Part shown: positions 38,573 to 49,633 of the stretch, piece by piece
Layout: every line of letters starts with the position of its first letter
How positions within the stretch are numbered: the stretch's first letter is position 1
DNA from: Paracoccus homiensis
Lineage (GTDB): Bacteria; Pseudomonadota; Alphaproteobacteria; Rhodobacterales; Rhodobacteraceae
NCBI RefSeq assembly: GCF_900111675.1
Contig: NZ_FOHO01000006.1
Location: 62,001 to 126,000 of the forward strand
Direction of reading: 5' to 3'
DNA length: 64,000 nucleotides
The notes under the pieces: generated by a model
What the model saw: the letters and a program-made list of their open reading frames with translations, nothing else
Database searches by the model: none
Told to the model about the DNA's origin: nothing
Translations under genes and position numbers: made by a program

Positions 38573-39766
38573 ATGGCTGATTTCAAAACAATTGATGACA
38601 TGGATCTGGACGGCAAGGTCGTGCTGACCCGCGTCGATCTGAACGTGCCCGTCGATCAGGGCCGCGTAACCGACGCCACGCGGATCGAAAAGATCGTGCC
38701 GACCGTCAAGGACATTCAGGAAAAGGGCGGCATTCCGGTTCTGCTGGCGCATTTCGACCGCCCCAAGGGCAAACGCGTCGACAGCATGAGCCTGAAGCAG
38801 ATCGTGCCCGCGCTGGAAGCCGCGCTGGGTCAGCCCGTCGCCTTTGCCGATGATTGCATCGGCGGCCCCGCCAAGCGTGTCGTCGCGGCGCTGAATCCGG
38901 GCGATGTCGCGCTGCTGGAAAACACCCGCTTTCACGAGGGCGAGGAAGGCAACGACCAGACTTTCGCGGCCTCGATGGCGGCCTTGGGCGGCGCCTATAT
39001 CAATGACGCCTTTTCGGCGGCGCACCGCGCCCATGCCTCGACCGAGGGGTTGGCCCGGCTGCTGCCCGCGGGTGCCGGTCGCCTGATGGAGGCCGAATTG
39101 AAGGCGCTGGACGCGGCGCTTGGCAATCCCGAACGTCCGGTCGTGGCGATCGTGGGCGGGGCCAAGGTCTCGACCAAGCTGGAATTGCTGACAAACCTGA
39201 TCGAGAAGGTCGATCATCTGGTCATCGGCGGCGGCATGGCCAATACCTTTCTGGTCGCCAAGGGCATCGAGGTCGGGAAATCGCTGGCCGAACGTGACAT
39301 GGCCGACACGGCAAGTGCGATTCTGGAAAAGGCCGATGCAACCGGCTGCCAGATCCACCTGCCGGTCGATATCGTAGTGGCGCGTGAATTCGAGGCAGGT
39401 GCGGCCAGCGAAACCTTGCCGGTCGATCAATGCCCTGCCGATGCGATGATCCTTGATGCGGGTCCGGACACGGTGGAACAGCTGCGCGACGTCTTTGGCC
39501 GCTGCCGCACGCTGATCTGGAACGGACCGCTTGGCGCGTTCGAGATCGAGCCCTTCGATCAAGCAACGAACGCTGCCGCCAGGGTCGCCGCCGATGCCAC
39601 GCGCGATGGCACGCTGGTTTCCGTGGCAGGTGGCGGCGATACGGTTGCCGCGCTGAACAAGGCCGGGGTCGCGGGGGATTTCACCTTCATCTCGACCGCG
39701 GGCGGCGCGTTCCTGGAATGGATGGAGGGCAAGGAATTGCCGGGCGTCGCGGCGCTGACCGACTGA
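38573..39766 (+). CDS. pgk: Phosphoglycerate kinase
   Basis: 397 residues. Transfers phosphate between 1,3-bisphosphoglycerate and ADP in glycolysis and, reversed, gluconeogenesis. Visible: [11 protein letters not shown] near residue 20, [13 protein letters not shown] near 115, [14 protein letters not shown] near 142, [13 protein letters not shown] near 190, NGPLGAFE near 317, and the C-terminal [10 protein letters not shown] near 350. Start MADFKTI has AGAGGA upstream; a longer frame starting at 38507 lacks homology. A strong terminator follows. Confidence 0.96.
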   Translation: MADFKTIDDMDLDGKVVLTRVDLNVPVDQGRVTDATRIEKIVPTVKDIQEKGGIPVLLAHFDRPKGKRVDSMSLKQIVPALEAALGQPVAFADDCIGGPAKRVVAALNPGDVALLENTRFHEGEEGNDQTFAASMAALGGAYINDAFSAAHRAHASTEGLARLLPAGAGRLMEAELKALDAALGNPERPVVAIVGGAKVSTKLELLTNLIEKVDHLVIGGGMANTFLVAKGIEVGKSLAERDMADTASAILEKADATGCQIHLPVDIVVAREFEAGAASETLPVDQCPADAMILDAGPDTVEQLRDVFGRCRTLIWNGPLGAFEIEPFDQATNAAARVAADATRDGTLVSVAGGGDTVAALNKAGVAGDFTFISTAGGAFLEWMEGKELPGVAALTD

Positions 39767-39789
39767 TCGGAACATCCTGCCGAAATGTG

Positions 39790-39820
39790 AAACCGGGCGG
39801 ACCAAAATCCGCCCGGTTTT
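39790..39820. terminator. Bidirectional terminator after pgk
   Basis: AAACCGGGCGGA (39790-39801) and TCCGCCCGGTTT (39808-39819) form a perfect 12-bp stem with a 6-base loop, with T and A runs at the ends. It serves pgk and the convergent gene at 39837. Confidence 0.9.
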
Positions 39821-39836
39821 CCTTTGTGCGATCGGA

Positions 39837-40310
39837 TCAGCGCCGGTTCCAGCCCAGCAACGCCCCGAGCAAGCCACCATTATTGGTGTTGCCGTTGGCG
39901 GCGGCGGATGCCTGTTGCCCGGTCTGGCTTGCCTGCTGCGACGCCGGGCTGCCTTCTGCCGATTGTGCGTCGCTAGTCGGCGGGGTCGTGCCGTCCGAAG
40001 CCGGGGCTGGGGCGCTGTCATCGGATGCCCCGGCCGCGCTGTCCTGCGATGGGGCGGGGGCGTCACTGCCCGCGGCCGCGCGGCGATAGGCGGAATAGCT
40101 GGCCAGCCAGTTGTCAAAGCGTTCGTAGTCGTCGGGCACGGCCGTCGTCTCGGCGGTACCGGGATCAGCGGCCACCGTATTTTCGCCGATGGCCGTGATC
40201 GGTCTTACAAAGATGCTGCGATGGTCGGCACCGATCTCGGTGCCAAGCGCGTTGATCTGCGCCCCGTAAAGCGGCAGGTAGTAGGTGCTAACATTCGTGC
40301 TCATGAACAT
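39837..40310 (-). CDS. Uncharacterised protein with low-complexity C-terminus
   Basis: 157 residues from the ATG at 40310 (or 155 from 40304). Residues 1-85 look ordered (TYYLPLYGAQINALGTEIGA, IFVRPITAIGENTVAADPG, YERFDNWLASYSAYRRAAAG). The rest is Ala/Ser/Gln/Pro-rich and ends in NGGLLGALLGWNRR, a small hydrophobic tail. No signal peptide and no family that I recognise. A longer frame back to 40499 would run over the aldolase promoter region and was not chosen. It converges on pgk. Confidence 0.55.
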   Translation of the reverse strand: MFMSTNVSTYYLPLYGAQINALGTEIGADHRSIFVRPITAIGENTVAADPGTAETTAVPDDYERFDNWLASYSAYRRAAAGSDAPAPSQDSAAGASDDSAPAPASDGTTPPTSDAQSAEGSPASQQASQTGQQASAAANGNTNNGGLLGALLGWNRR

Positions 40311-40452
40311 GCTGCGTTCCCGTTCGGGTTCCAGAAGCTTCCAATGGTGCAGAATGCGCAACCAATGCCAGAAATTACTGGTTACCATTTTATTAATGGC
40401 CCTGCCGCGCCAATTGCGCAGCCATCGGCAGAAAGCTGAATTCCCTGTGGAA

Positions 40453-40468
40453 TTGTTAGCGGGAACAA
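40453..40468. promoter_or_regulatory. LacI-like operator upstream of the class I aldolase gene
   Basis: TTGTTAGCGGGAACAA is a partial palindrome (TTGTT-nn-CG-nn-AACAA) that shares its half-site and central CG with the site before zwf. It lies just upstream of a possible promoter, TTGTCT (40471-40476), 16 bases, TATTCA (40493-40498), so its centre is near -45, a position for activation rather than repression. Confidence 0.4.
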
Positions 40469-40525
40469 CATTGTCTGTGGCGGGTGACATGCTATTCAAC
40501 CGCCATCACGACAGGAGATGATCTT

Positions 40526-41452
40526 ATGACGATGACCGACACGGTGCGCCGCATTCTGGCCAATTACGAAGGCGAGACGCCGGGCGTGAAGGCACAACTT
40601 GCCCGCATGCTGATGACCGGCAAACTGGCGGGAACCGGCAAGATGATCATCCTGCCGGTTGATCAGGGCTTCGAACACGGGCCGGCACGGTCTTTCGCGC
40701 CGAACGCCGCCGGCTATGACCCGCATTACCATTACCAGCTGGCCATCGATGCCGGGCTGAACGCCTATGCCGCACCGCTTGGCATGATCGAGGCCGGGGC
40801 CGACACCTTTGCCGGTCAGATCCCGACCATCCTGAAGGTCAACAGCGCCAACAGCCTGATGTCGGACACCGCAGGCAAGAACCAGGCGATCACCGCCTCG
40901 GTCGATGATGCGCTGCGCCTTGGCTGTTCGGCGATCGGCTTCACGATCTATCCGGGTTCGGACATGGCGCTGGACATGTTCGAAGAGATCAAGGAAATGC
41001 GCCGCGAAGCCGCTGCCAAGGGCGTGGCGACCGTGATCTGGTCCTATCCGCGTGGCGAAGCCATCAGCAAGGATGGCGAGACCGCGATCGACATCGCCGC
41101 CTATGCCGCACAGGTCGCGGCACTGCTGGGCGCGCATATCATCAAGATCAAGCTGTCGACCGACCATCTGGAACTGGCCGAGGCCAAGAAGGTCTACGAA
41201 GCCCAGCAGATCGACGTATCCACCCAGGCCAAGCGCGTCGCGCATTGCATGGATGCCTCTTTCGCGGGCCGTCGCATCGTGGTCTTTTCGGGCGGGGCGG
41301 CAAAAGGTGCCGATGCCGTTTACGACGATGCCCGTGCGATCCGCGACGGCGGCGGCAATGGCTCGATCATCGGGCGCAACAGCTTTCAGCGGTCGCGCGA
41401 AGATGCGCTGGATATGCTGCAAAAGCTGGTGGATATCTACAAGGGCGCGTGA
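40526..41452 (+). CDS. Class I fructose-bisphosphate aldolase (FbaB/DhnA type)
   Basis: 308 residues. Reversibly cleaves fructose 1,6-bisphosphate through a Schiff-base lysine, no metal needed. Visible: IILPVDQGFEHGPARSF near residue 39, GFTIYPGSD near 139, IWSYPRGEAISKDG near 171, the Schiff-base lysine in IIKIKLSTDH near 205, and SGGAAKGAD near 255 with phosphate-binding GSIIGRNSFQR near 285. Start MTMTDTV with ACAGGAG upstream. Close to pgk but separately transcribed; an operator-like site and a promoter-like pair lie upstream. Confidence 0.93.
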   Translation: MTMTDTVRRILANYEGETPGVKAQLARMLMTGKLAGTGKMIILPVDQGFEHGPARSFAPNAAGYDPHYHYQLAIDAGLNAYAAPLGMIEAGADTFAGQIPTILKVNSANSLMSDTAGKNQAITASVDDALRLGCSAIGFTIYPGSDMALDMFEEIKEMRREAAAKGVATVIWSYPRGEAISKDGETAIDIAAYAAQVAALLGAHIIKIKLSTDHLELAEAKKVYEAQQIDVSTQAKRVAHCMDASFAGRRIVVFSGGAAKGADAVYDDARAIRDGGGNGSIIGRNSFQRSREDALDMLQKLVDIYKGA

Positions 41453-41474
41453 TCCGCAGCCTGTCCACGCAAAG

Positions 41475-41500
41475 GAAAAGGGGGCTTCGGCCCCCTTTTT
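41475..41500. terminator. Bidirectional terminator after the aldolase gene
   Basis: AAAAGGGGGC-TTCG-GCCCCCTTTTT, a 10-bp stem with a TTCG tetraloop and a T run. It serves the aldolase gene and the convergent transglycosylase gene. Confidence 0.92.
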
Positions 41501-41515
41501 ATTGCCGTCGCAATA

Positions 41516-42019
41516 TCAGCCGCGTAGGCCCGTGGCCTTCAGCAGCCCCTTGCGCTTGGCCTCGTAATAATAGCCGCGCGCATACCAGCCGACGGCCTTG
41601 TCGGGGTTGCCATCGGCCACCAGATAGGCGCCGCGCAGATATTTCACGCCATAGCGAAGGTTGGTATCGGCATCCAGCAGACCGGCATCGGGGCCGCGAT
41701 AGCCCATGGTCCGCGCCGTCTGCGGCAGGATCTGCATCAGCCCGTAGTAAGGGCCGTTCCGCGCCTGCGGTCGGTGCGAGGATTCCCGCAAGACGACCTG
41801 CTGCACCAGCGATGTCGGCACCTTGTAATGCGCCGACCAGTAGTTGATCCGCGACCGAAGATAGGGCGTTTCATTGGGATACAGTCCGCGCTGCGCCTTC
41901 TTGGACGCCGCGCCTTTGCCGCCCCCGCATGCCGCCAGCGCAAGCACCGACAGCAGTAGACCGCGCCGACCAAGCGTCGGCAGACAGGGGGGCTGTGCCC
42001 CCCGTGCCGTGTCAGACAT
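41516..42019 (-). CDS. Lytic transglycosylase lipoprotein (SLT domain)
   Basis: 167 residues. Signal peptide with a lipobox ALAAC (Cys31). The SLT domain follows: [15 protein letters not shown] near residue 73 with the catalytic Glu, [19 protein letters not shown] near 90, and [18 protein letters not shown] near 117. It would cut the glycan strands of peptidoglycan from the outer membrane. It overlaps the end of lpd by eight bases, so it is the last gene of the lpd transcript. Confidence 0.9.
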   Translation of the reverse strand: MSDTARGAQPPCLPTLGRRGLLLSVLALAACGGGKGAASKKAQRGLYPNETPYLRSRINYWSAHYKVPTSLVQQVVLRESSHRPQARNGPYYGLMQILPQTARTMGYRGPDAGLLDADTNLRYGVKYLRGAYLVADGNPDKAVGWYARGYYYEAKRKGLLKATGLRG

Positions 42020-43400
42020 GGATTGCCCCGTCGCCGCAGGCCATGGCGGCTTCGCGCACGGCTTCCGAAGTGGTGGGATGGGCGTGGCAGGTCAGGGCCA
42101 GATCTTCAGCCGAGGCGCCGAATTCCATCGCAACGCAGATCTCGTGGATCATCTCGCCCGCATTCGGACCGACGATATGGCCGCCCAGAATGCGATCGGT
42201 CTCGGCATCGGCGATCAGCTTCACAAAGCCGTCGGCCTGCATCATCGCCTTGGCGCGGCCATTACCCATGAAGGGGAACTTGCCGACCTTGATCTTGCGG
42301 CCACCTTCCTTGGCAGCCTCTTCGGTCAGGCCGACGCTGGCAACCTCGGGGGTGGTATAGACCACGCCGGGGATCACGTCATAATTCACATGGCCGTGCT
42401 TGCCCGCGATCACCTCGGCTGCGGCGACGCCTTCGTCTTCGGCCTTGTGGGCCAGCATCGGGCCGGGGACGCAGTCGCCGATGGCATAGATGCCTTTCAC
42501 ATTGGTGGACCAATGCTTGTCGATCTTGACGAAGCCGCGATCGGTCATCTCGATGCCCAGCTTGTCCAGGCCCAGCCCGTCGACGGTCGCGCGACGGCCA
42601 GTGGCGACCAGCACGCAATCGGCGTCCAGAACATGTTCGCTGTCATCCTTTTTCAGCGCATAGCTGACCTTGGCCTTGCCGCCGGCGACCTCGGCCGATT
42701 TCACGGCGGCACCCATGACGAATTTCAGCCCCTGCTTGGTCAGGATCTTCTGGAACTGCTTTTGCACCTCGCCATCCATGCCGGGGGTGATGACGTCCAG
42801 ATATTCCACGACCGTGACCTGCGCGCCAAGGCGGGCATAGACCGAGCCAAGTTCCAGACCGATCACGCCCGCGCCGATGACGACCATCGATTTCGGGATC
42901 TTCGGCAGAGCCAGCGCACCGGTGGAGTCGACGATGACACCCGCGTCGTTATCGACCTCGACACCTTTCAACGCGGACGGGACCGAGCCGCTGGCGATGA
43001 CGATGTTCTTCGTTTCATGCACGGTGTCGCCGACCTTGACCTTGCCGGCGGCCTCGATCGACGCCCAGCCCTTGATCCAGTCGATCTTGTTCTTCTTGAA
43101 CAGGAATTCGACGCCCTTGGTGTTGGCGCCGACGACATCGGACTTGTAGCCCTGCATCTTGGCCCAGTCGACTTTGACCTTGGCGCCCATCAGGCCCATC
43201 TTTTCGAAATTCTCGTGCGTTTCATGCAGCATGTGGCTGGCATGCAGCAGGGCCTTGGACGGGATGCAGCCGACGTTCAGGCAGGTGCCGCCAAGGGTCT
43301 CGCGGCCTTCGACACAGGCCACCTTCAGGCCCAGCTGCGCTGCGCGAATGGCACAGACATAGCCGCCCGGGCCCGAACCGATCACGATCAGATCATACAT
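42012..43400 (-). CDS. lpdA: Dihydrolipoyl dehydrogenase
   Basis: 462 residues. E3 subunit that reoxidises lipoamide of the 2-oxoglutarate dehydrogenase complex with NAD+. Visible: FAD motif [18 protein letters not shown] at the N-terminus, the redox disulfide Cys40-Cys45 in [13 protein letters not shown], the NAD motif [20 protein letters not shown] near residue 175, and the C-terminal [13 protein letters not shown] with the His-Glu pair of the partner active site. Downstream of sucA-sucB with passenger genes in between. Confidence 0.97.
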   Translation of the reverse strand: MYDLIVIGSGPGGYVCAIRAAQLGLKVACVEGRETLGGTCLNVGCIPSKALLHASHMLHETHENFEKMGLMGAKVKVDWAKMQGYKSDVVGANTKGVEFLFKKNKIDWIKGWASIEAAGKVKVGDTVHETKNIVIASGSVPSALKGVEVDNDAGVIVDSTGALALPKIPKSMVVIGAGVIGLELGSVYARLGAQVTVVEYLDVITPGMDGEVQKQFQKILTKQGLKFVMGAAVKSAEVAGGKAKVSYALKKDDSEHVLDADCVLVATGRRATVDGLGLDKLGIEMTDRGFVKIDKHWSTNVKGIYAIGDCVPGPMLAHKAEDEGVAAAEVIAGKHGHVNYDVIPGVVYTTPEVASVGLTEEAAKEGGRKIKVGKFPFMGNGRAKAMMQADGFVKLIADAETDRILGGHIVGPNAGEMIHEICVAMEFGASAEDLALTCHAHPTTSEAVREAAMACGDGAIHV

Positions 43401-43472
43401 GGATAGTTCCTTCTGTCAGTTGTGGCGAAGGGCCTTCCCCCCGCCACGGAAGCATTTGGACCCTGCCGCGCC

Positions 43473-43862
43473 CTAGAACAGCGCCGCAAGGATCATGAAC
43501 AGGGTTGCCGCAAAGCCGATGGCCCAGATCATCGAACGATGCGGCACAAGGCCCAGCACATAGGCCGGGACATAGGCGATCCGCGCCAGCAGATAGACCC
43601 AGGCGCAGATCGCGGTAAAGCTGCTTGCCTGCTGGCCAAGGGTGACGACGACCACTGCCAGCGTGAACAGGATCAACCCCTCGAAATGATTGTTCAGCGC
43701 CCGTTGCAACCGGCCGGCGCGACCTGTCAGGGCAGGGGCGTGATCGCGCGGACCCATGGCCACGCGGGGCCCGACCTGCCGGTTCGCGGCAACCGAAAAG
43801 GCGGTGAACTGTGCGGCCTGCAACAGTCCGGCCAGTGCAAGGACGGTCAGCTCGGTCGTCAT
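43473..43862 (-). CDS. MAPEG family membrane protein
   Basis: 129 residues with four hydrophobic segments. The second region GRLQRALNNHFEGLILFTLAVV near residue 53 has the conserved Asn/Glu pattern of MAPEG proteins (membrane glutathione-linked enzymes), followed by VYLLARIAYVPAYVLG near 90. Enzymatic function in bacteria is usually unknown. It starts one base after the preceding 84-residue gene ends, so the two are coupled. It lies between sucB and lpd in the 2-oxoglutarate dehydrogenase cluster. Confidence 0.85.
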   Translation of the reverse strand: MTTELTVLALAGLLQAAQFTAFSVAANRQVGPRVAMGPRDHAPALTGRAGRLQRALNNHFEGLILFTLAVVVVTLGQQASSFTAICAWVYLLARIAYVPAYVLGLVPHRSMIWAIGFAATLFMILAALF

Positions 43863-43863
43863 G

Positions 43864-44118
43864 CTAGGCGGTCTCCACGAAATGATGGGAACGGGCGGTG
43901 ACCCCGGCCTGACTGTCAAAGACCCTGGCCCCGCCATCCAGATAGGCACGCGCGGCCTTGGCGTCGCTGACGCTGAACAAGGCCCAGATGCTGGTCGCCT
44001 CTTCGCGCCACAATTGCAGCAGCGACAGGCCGTTCAGGCCGCGATCCTCGGCATCGGCATCGAATGCCGCGCGAAAGGTTGCCTCGTCCCGAATGGTGTA
44101 ATGCGCGATCATCTGCAT
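43864..44118 (-). CDS. Small uncharacterised protein
   Basis: 84 residues. Begins MQMIAHYTIRDEATFRAAF and contains LQLWREEATSIWALFSVSD and AARAYLDGGARVF, an alternation of strand and helix that suggests a ferredoxin-like (dimeric alpha-beta) fold such as stress-response or monooxygenase-like barrels. I do not recognise the family. Start chosen for AAAGGA seven bases upstream. Coupled to the MAPEG gene by a one-base gap. Confidence 0.6.
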   Translation of the reverse strand: MQMIAHYTIRDEATFRAAFDADAEDRGLNGLSLLQLWREEATSIWALFSVSDAKAARAYLDGGARVFDSQAGVTARSHHFVETA

Positions 44119-44144
44119 ATGCGGTCCTTTCCCGTGCCCGCCGC

Positions 44145-45026
44145 TCACGACGGCTGGTCCGGATCATAGCCCAGCCAGCCGAAATCCTCAGCATAAAGCT
44201 GACCGATATGATGGCGATTGGCAGGGGTCAGAAGATCCGCACGATCGCTGCGCCGCGCCTGGCTGTTGGCCTTCGGGGCCGCAAAGCCATCAGGCAGATT
44301 GTGACCCAGCCGGTCGGCGACTTGATGGCAGAATCCGGGCATATCCTCGACCCGGCCCAGAATGTCGGGGCGATAGATATCAGGACGGATATTGTCGATC
44401 TGGGGGCGCCAATGCGGATCAATGGCCGCCGAGCCCATCTTGTCGCGGGTCAGCTCGACATAGGCCAGAAAGCGGGCCAGCCCTTCCGCCGTGCGGGGAT
44501 GACGGGTCCAGTCGAAACCGACGGTCGCATTCATCCGCAGCCGGTCGGCGGCAAACCAGCTGTGGCGCAGGTCATGCGACTGACACAGGTAGTCAAAGGC
44601 CGACAGGACACGTTCGGTCGGGTGGCGCACGGTCGCGATCCGCAATGCCTTTTGCAGCCGGGCGGGCCCGTTTCTAAGTGCCAGCACGGGGCGAAGGATC
44701 CAACCGGTGGCCTGCATGTGGTGGACCACGGAATCGGGATTGATATCCTGCGGCATGTCCCATTCGGTGGTCAGAGGCACGCCGAATTCCAGCCTGAACA
44801 GCAATCTGCGCGCCGAACTGGTGCCCGCCTTGCCATTGTTCAGGAACGCCCACCTGCCCGATGCGGGCATGTGGATGCTGCGCAGAAACTGTGCCGCGGC
44901 ATCGGTATCGGCAAAGCCATCCGCATGGGCGGCTGCGAATTGCTCGGCCTGCGCATTGGCGGGGCCGGGGCGCAAGGGCGGGGCAAAAAAGACGGAATGA
45001 CCTGCGGCGGCGGCCAGATCGGTCAT
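44145..45026 (-). CDS. Sulfotransferase-like protein (Sulfotransfer_2 type)
   Basis: 293 residues. WAFLNNGKAGTSSARRLLF near residue 59 looks like the PAPS 5'-phosphosulfate loop, and RIATVRHPTERVLSAFDYL near 129 the 3'-phosphate-binding motif with conserved Arg and Ser, as in carbohydrate sulfotransferases. No signal peptide, so cytoplasmic. Acceptor unknown. It follows sucB after 98 bases that contain a strong hairpin, and precedes the 84-residue gene. AAGAAGG lies upstream of the ATG. Sulfotransferases are not usual in this operon. Confidence 0.72.
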   Translation of the reverse strand: MTDLAAAAGHSVFFAPPLRPGPANAQAEQFAAAHADGFADTDAAAQFLRSIHMPASGRWAFLNNGKAGTSSARRLLFRLEFGVPLTTEWDMPQDINPDSVVHHMQATGWILRPVLALRNGPARLQKALRIATVRHPTERVLSAFDYLCQSHDLRHSWFAADRLRMNATVGFDWTRHPRTAEGLARFLAYVELTRDKMGSAAIDPHWRPQIDNIRPDIYRPDILGRVEDMPGFCHQVADRLGHNLPDGFAAPKANSQARRSDRADLLTPANRHHIGQLYAEDFGWLGYDPDQPS

Positions 45027-45093
45027 GGCGCAAACCTTCTTTCGTCTGTCGAGGCGCTTGCCACGAACCCATTCACTGCAGGTAAGGGGGATG

Positions 45094-45117
45094 CGGGGGC
45101 GGCTGGAACCGCCCCCG
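45094..45117 (-). other. Hairpin between sucB and the sulfotransferase gene
   Basis: CGGGGGCGG (45094-45102) and CCGCCCCCG (45109-45117) form a perfect 9-bp stem with a 6-base loop directly after the sucB stop. No T run follows on the minus strand, so 3'-end protection or partial termination is more likely than full termination. Confidence 0.6.
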
Positions 45118-45124
45118 GACGATC

Positions 45125-46618
45125 TTACAGATCCATCAGCAGGCGACGGGGATCTTCCAGCGCCTCTTTGACGCGCACCAGGAAGGTCACGGCGCCCTTG
45201 CCGTCGACGATGCGGTGGTCATAGGACAGGGCCAGATACATCATCGGGCGAATGACGATCTCGCCGCCGACGACCATCGGACGTTCCTGGATCTTGTGCA
45301 TGCCCAGGATGCCCGACTGCGGCGGGTTCAGGATCGGGGACGACATCAGCGAGCCGTAGACGCCACCGTTCGAGATGGTGAAGGTGCCGCCCTGCATTTC
45401 GGCCATCGACAGCTTGCCGTCGCGACCCTTCTTGCCCAGTTCGGCGATTTCCTTCTCGATCGCGGCAAAGCTTTTCTGATCGGCATCGCGCACGACCGGA
45501 ACGACCAGACCCGAAGGCGTCCCGACGGCGACACCCATGTTGACGAAGTTTTTGTAGACGACGTCGGTGCCGTCGATTTCTGCATTGACCTCGGGGACTT
45601 CCTTCAGCGCGTGGCAGCAGGCCTTCACGAAGAAGGACATGAAGCCCAGCTTGACCTTGTGCTTCTTCTCGAAGGCGTCCTTGTATTCGTTGCGCAGACC
45701 CATGACGCCGGACATGTCGGCCTCGTTATAGGTCGTCAGCATCGCCGCGGTGTTCTGCGCGTCCTTCAGACGGCGGGCGATGGTCTGGCGCAGACGGGTC
45801 ATCTTGACGCGTTCCTCGCGGGCGCTGTCATCGACGGCCTTCGGCGCGGCGGGGGCCTTGGGTGCGGCACCGGCCTTGGCCACGTCTTCCTTCATGACGC
45901 GACCGTCACGGCCCGAGCCCTGAACCTGATCGCGGTCCAGACCCTTTTCGGCCATAGCCTTCTTGGCCGAGGGCGCATCCTCGACATCCTTGCGCAGGGT
46001 CGGGGTTTCGGGTCCGGCATCGGTCGCCTTTTCATCCGCCGTGGCTGCGGCGGGCTTGGCACCGCCTGCACCTTCGGTGATGACGGCCAGCTTCGCCTTG
46101 GCGTCGACCGTGGTGCCTTCGACGGCGACGATCTCGGCCAGCACGCCGGCTGCGGGGGCGGGAACCTCGACCGAAACCTTGTCGGTTTCCAGCTCGCACA
46201 GCATCTCGTCGGCGGCGACGGTATCGCCGACCTTCTTGAACCAGGTTGCGACGGTGGCTTCGGTCACCGATTCACCCAGCGCCGGAACCATTACATCGAC
46301 CGAGGCACCGCCGGTTGCGGGCGCCTCTTCCTTCTTCGGGGCGGCGGCTTTCGGCGCATCGGCCGATTTGCCGCCCGCGGCGCCTTCGCTGATCTGCGCC
46401 AGCAGGGCGTTCGGTTCGACGGTCGAGCCTTCTTCGGCGACGATTTCCGACAGCGTGCCTGCGGCGGGGCTGGGCACCTCGACAGTCACCTTGTCGGTTT
46501 CCAGCTCGCACAGCATTTCATCGACTTCGACGCGGTCACCGGGCTTCTTGAACCAGGTGGCGATGGTCGCCTCGGTCACGGATTCACCCAGTGCGGGCAC
46601 ACGAACTTCGGTGGTCAT
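45125..46618 (-). CDS. sucB: Dihydrolipoyl succinyltransferase (E2 of 2-oxoglutarate dehydrogenase)
   Basis: 497 residues, longer than the roughly 405 of E. coli because there are two lipoyl domains instead of one: lysines at about 43 and 147, each in CELETDKV. Pro/Ala-rich linkers follow, then the peripheral subunit-binding domain ([20 protein letters not shown] pattern near 220) and the catalytic domain with [13 protein letters not shown] near 463, where His468 is the acid/base. It moves succinyl groups to CoA. sucA ends four bases upstream. Confidence 0.97.
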   Translation of the reverse strand: MTTEVRVPALGESVTEATIATWFKKPGDRVEVDEMLCELETDKVTVEVPSPAAGTLSEIVAEEGSTVEPNALLAQISEGAAGGKSADAPKAAAPKKEEAPATGGASVDVMVPALGESVTEATVATWFKKVGDTVAADEMLCELETDKVSVEVPAPAAGVLAEIVAVEGTTVDAKAKLAVITEGAGGAKPAAATADEKATDAGPETPTLRKDVEDAPSAKKAMAEKGLDRDQVQGSGRDGRVMKEDVAKAGAAPKAPAAPKAVDDSAREERVKMTRLRQTIARRLKDAQNTAAMLTTYNEADMSGVMGLRNEYKDAFEKKHKVKLGFMSFFVKACCHALKEVPEVNAEIDGTDVVYKNFVNMGVAVGTPSGLVVPVVRDADQKSFAAIEKEIAELGKKGRDGKLSMAEMQGGTFTISNGGVYGSLMSSPILNPPQSGILGMHKIQERPMVVGGEIVIRPMMYLALSYDHRIVDGKGAVTFLVRVKEALEDPRRLLMDL

Positions 46619-46622
46619 CAGA

Positions 46623-49589
46623 TTATCCTTCGATATTCAGCGCTTCGTTCACCAGCGCTTCTTGTTCCGACTTGTGGCGCGAGGCGAGACCGGTCGCGGG
46701 CGATGCGGCGGCGTTGCGGCCGACATAGCGCGCGCGGCCGTGCTTGGCACCCAGACGTTCCAGCACCCATTCCAGATAGGGTTCGACAAAGCTCCAGGCG
46801 CCTTGGTTCTTGGGCTCTTCCTGACACCAGACGATCTCGGCATGTGCAAAGCGGCCCAGTTCCTTGACCATCGCCTGTGCAGGGAAGGGATAGAACTGTT
46901 CCAGACGCAGCAGATAGACATCGTCGATGCCAGCCTCGTCACGGGCTTTCAGCAGATCGTAATAGACCTTGCCCGACGAAATCACGACGCGCTTGATCTT
47001 GTCATCGGACGCCAGCTTGGTGGGCGAATTGCCGCGTTGGGCGTCGTCCCACAGGATCCGGTGGAAGGTCGAACCGCTTTGGAACTCTTCGGCCTTGCTG
47101 ACCGCCAGCGGGTGACGCAGCAGCGATTTCGGCGTCATCAGAACCAGGGGCTTGCGGAAGCCGCGATGGATCTGACGGCGCAGAATGTGGAAATAGTTCG
47201 CCGGGGTCGAGCAGTTGGCAACGATCCAGTTATCCTCGGCGCACATCTGCAAAAAGCGTTCCAGTCGGGCCGAGCTGTGTTCCGGTCCCTGACCTTCGAA
47301 CCCATGCGGCAGCAGCATGACCAGGCCCGACATCCGCAGCCATTTCTTCTCGCCCGAGGAAATGAACTGGTCGAACATGATCTGCGCGCCATTGGCGAAA
47401 TCGCCGAACTGGGCTTCCCACAGGGTCAGCGTGCCGGGCTCGGCCAGTGAATAGCCGTATTCAAAGCCCAGAACCGCATATTCCGACAGCATCGAGTCGA
47501 TGACCTCGTAGCGGCCCTGACCTTCCTGAATGTTGTTCAGTGGATAATAGCGGTCTTCGGATTTCTGGTCGATGAAGGCCGAATGGCGTTGGCTGAACGT
47601 GCCACGGGTGCTGTCCTGACCCGACAGGCGGACGCCATGTCCTTCGGCGACAAGCGACCCGAAGGCCAGTGCCTCGCCGGTGGCCCAGTCAAAGCCCTCG
47701 CCGGTTTCGAACATCTGCTTCTTGGCTTCCAGAAGACGGCCGACGGTCTTGTGCAGGCTCAGCCCTTCGGGAACGGTGGTCAGCGCGGTGCCGACGCGGG
47801 TCATCAGTTCGGACGGGATGCCGGTATCGCCGCGAACATATTCGCTGCCTTCGCGTTCCATCCCCGACCACTTGCCGTCCAGCCAGTCGGCCTTGTTCGG
47901 CTTGTAGTTCTTGCCGATCTCGAACTCGTCGTTCAGATGCGCCTGGAACGTGGCCTTCATGTCCTCGATTTCGCCCTCGGGGATCAGGCCGTCCTTGACC
48001 AGACGGTCGGTATACAGCTGCAGCGTCGTCTTCTGCGCCTTGATCTTGGTATACATCGCCGGGTTGGTGAACATCGGCTCATCGCCTTCGTTATGACCGA
48101 AGCGGCGATAGCAGAAAATGTCCAGAACCACGTCCTTGTGGAATTTCTGGCGGAATTCGGTCGCCACGCGGGCGGCATGGACCACGGCCTCGGGGTCGTC
48201 GCCATTCACGTGGAAGATCGGCGCCTCGACCATCAGCGCGATATCCGTCGGATAGGGCGAGGTGCGGCTGAAATGCGGCGCGGTGGTAAATCCGATCTGG
48301 TTGTTCACGACGATATGGATCGTGCCGCCGGTCCGGTGCCCGCGGATGCCCGACAGCTGCAGACATTCGGCTACCACGCCCTGACCTGCGAAGGCGGCGT
48401 CGCCATGCAGCAGGATCGGCAGAACGGCGGTCCGCTCGCCCTGATCGTTCAGCTGGTCGCCCTTGGCGCGTGCCTTGCCCAGAACGACCGGGTTCACGGC
48501 CTCCAGGTGGCTGGGGTTGGCGGTCAGCGACAGGTGAACGCTGTTGCCGTCGAATTCGCGATCCGAACTGGCGCCCAGATGGTATTTCACATCGCCCGAG
48601 CCATCGACATCCTCGGGCTTGAAGCTGCCACCTTGGAATTCGTGAAAGATCGCGCGATAGGGTTTGGACATCACGTTCGCCAGAACCGACAGGCGGCCCC
48701 GGTGCGGCATGCCGATGACGATCTCCTTCACACCCAACGCACCGCCGCGCTTGATGATCTGTTCCATCGCCGGGATCAGGGCTTCGCCGCCGTCAAGGCC
48801 AAAGCGCTTGGTGCCCATGTACTTGACATGCAGGAACTTTTCAAAGCCCTCGGCCTCGACCAGCTTGTTCAGGATGGCGCGGCGGCCATTCTTGGTGAAC
48901 TGGATTTCCTTGCCGTAACCCTCGATCCGCTCTTTCAGCCATGCGGCTTCGTCGGGGTTCGAGATATGCATGTATTGCAGCGCGAAGGTGCCGCAATAGG
49001 TCCGCTCCATCAGATCGGCGATCTGGCGGATCGTGGCGACTTCCAGACCCAGAACATTGTCGATGAAGATCGGGCGATCCAGATCGCCGTCGTTGAACCC
49101 GTAGGTCGAGGGGCGCAGCTCGCCGTGATCGGGGACGTTGCGCAGACCCAGCGGGTCCAGTTGCGCGTGATAGTGACCGCGGATCCGGTAGGCACGGATC
49201 AGCATCAGCGCGCGGATGCTGTCCAGAACCGCCTGACGCATCTGCTCGGCGCTCAGCGAAACGCCCTTTTCCTCGGCCTTCTTAGCGATCTTCTTCATCG
49301 CGGCGTCGGCTTCGGCCTTGTCGGCCTGCGGCCATTCGCCGGTCAGTGCGGCGGTGTAATCGTCATTGGGGACCGGCGGCCAGTCGGCGCGTTTCCAGCT
49401 TGCGCCCTGTGCCTCGCGCACGGCGTCGGCCTCGGCATCGCCCAGCCCGCGGAAAAAGCTGTCCCATGCCTGATCGACCGCGGCGGGATCCTTGGCCCAC
49501 TGTCCGTAAAGCTGTTCCACATAGGCCGCGTTATGGCCCTGCAGGAAAGAGGAATCGTGGAAATCTGCGTTCTTTGGGTGCTCGGTCAT
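46623..49589 (-). CDS. sucA: 2-oxoglutarate dehydrogenase E1 component
   Basis: 988 residues. TPP-dependent decarboxylase of 2-oxoglutarate. Visible: the N-terminal E2-binding stretch [18 protein letters not shown], the TPP-binding region with [14 protein letters not shown] near residue 399 and NNQIGFTT near 425, [15 protein letters not shown] near 290, and the C-terminal transketolase-like half with [15 protein letters not shown]. With SucB and Lpd it makes succinyl-CoA and NADH. sucD lies upstream with a lipoprotein gene in between. Confidence 0.98.
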   Translation of the reverse strand: MTEHPKNADFHDSSFLQGHNAAYVEQLYGQWAKDPAAVDQAWDSFFRGLGDAEADAVREAQGASWKRADWPPVPNDDYTAALTGEWPQADKAEADAAMKKIAKKAEEKGVSLSAEQMRQAVLDSIRALMLIRAYRIRGHYHAQLDPLGLRNVPDHGELRPSTYGFNDGDLDRPIFIDNVLGLEVATIRQIADLMERTYCGTFALQYMHISNPDEAAWLKERIEGYGKEIQFTKNGRRAILNKLVEAEGFEKFLHVKYMGTKRFGLDGGEALIPAMEQIIKRGGALGVKEIVIGMPHRGRLSVLANVMSKPYRAIFHEFQGGSFKPEDVDGSGDVKYHLGASSDREFDGNSVHLSLTANPSHLEAVNPVVLGKARAKGDQLNDQGERTAVLPILLHGDAAFAGQGVVAECLQLSGIRGHRTGGTIHIVVNNQIGFTTAPHFSRTSPYPTDIALMVEAPIFHVNGDDPEAVVHAARVATEFRQKFHKDVVLDIFCYRRFGHNEGDEPMFTNPAMYTKIKAQKTTLQLYTDRLVKDGLIPEGEIEDMKATFQAHLNDEFEIGKNYKPNKADWLDGKWSGMEREGSEYVRGDTGIPSELMTRVGTALTTVPEGLSLHKTVGRLLEAKKQMFETGEGFDWATGEALAFGSLVAEGHGVRLSGQDSTRGTFSQRHSAFIDQKSEDRYYPLNNIQEGQGRYEVIDSMLSEYAVLGFEYGYSLAEPGTLTLWEAQFGDFANGAQIMFDQFISSGEKKWLRMSGLVMLLPHGFEGQGPEHSSARLERFLQMCAEDNWIVANCSTPANYFHILRRQIHRGFRKPLVLMTPKSLLRHPLAVSKAEEFQSGSTFHRILWDDAQRGNSPTKLASDDKIKRVVISSGKVYYDLLKARDEAGIDDVYLLRLEQFYPFPAQAMVKELGRFAHAEIVWCQEEPKNQGAWSFVEPYLEWVLERLGAKHGRARYVGRNAAASPATGLASRHKSEQEALVNEALNIEG

Positions 49590-49633
49590 TTGGTCATCCC
49601 CGGTAGAGGGCGAAAAGGGTGTCTGGCGATGGG

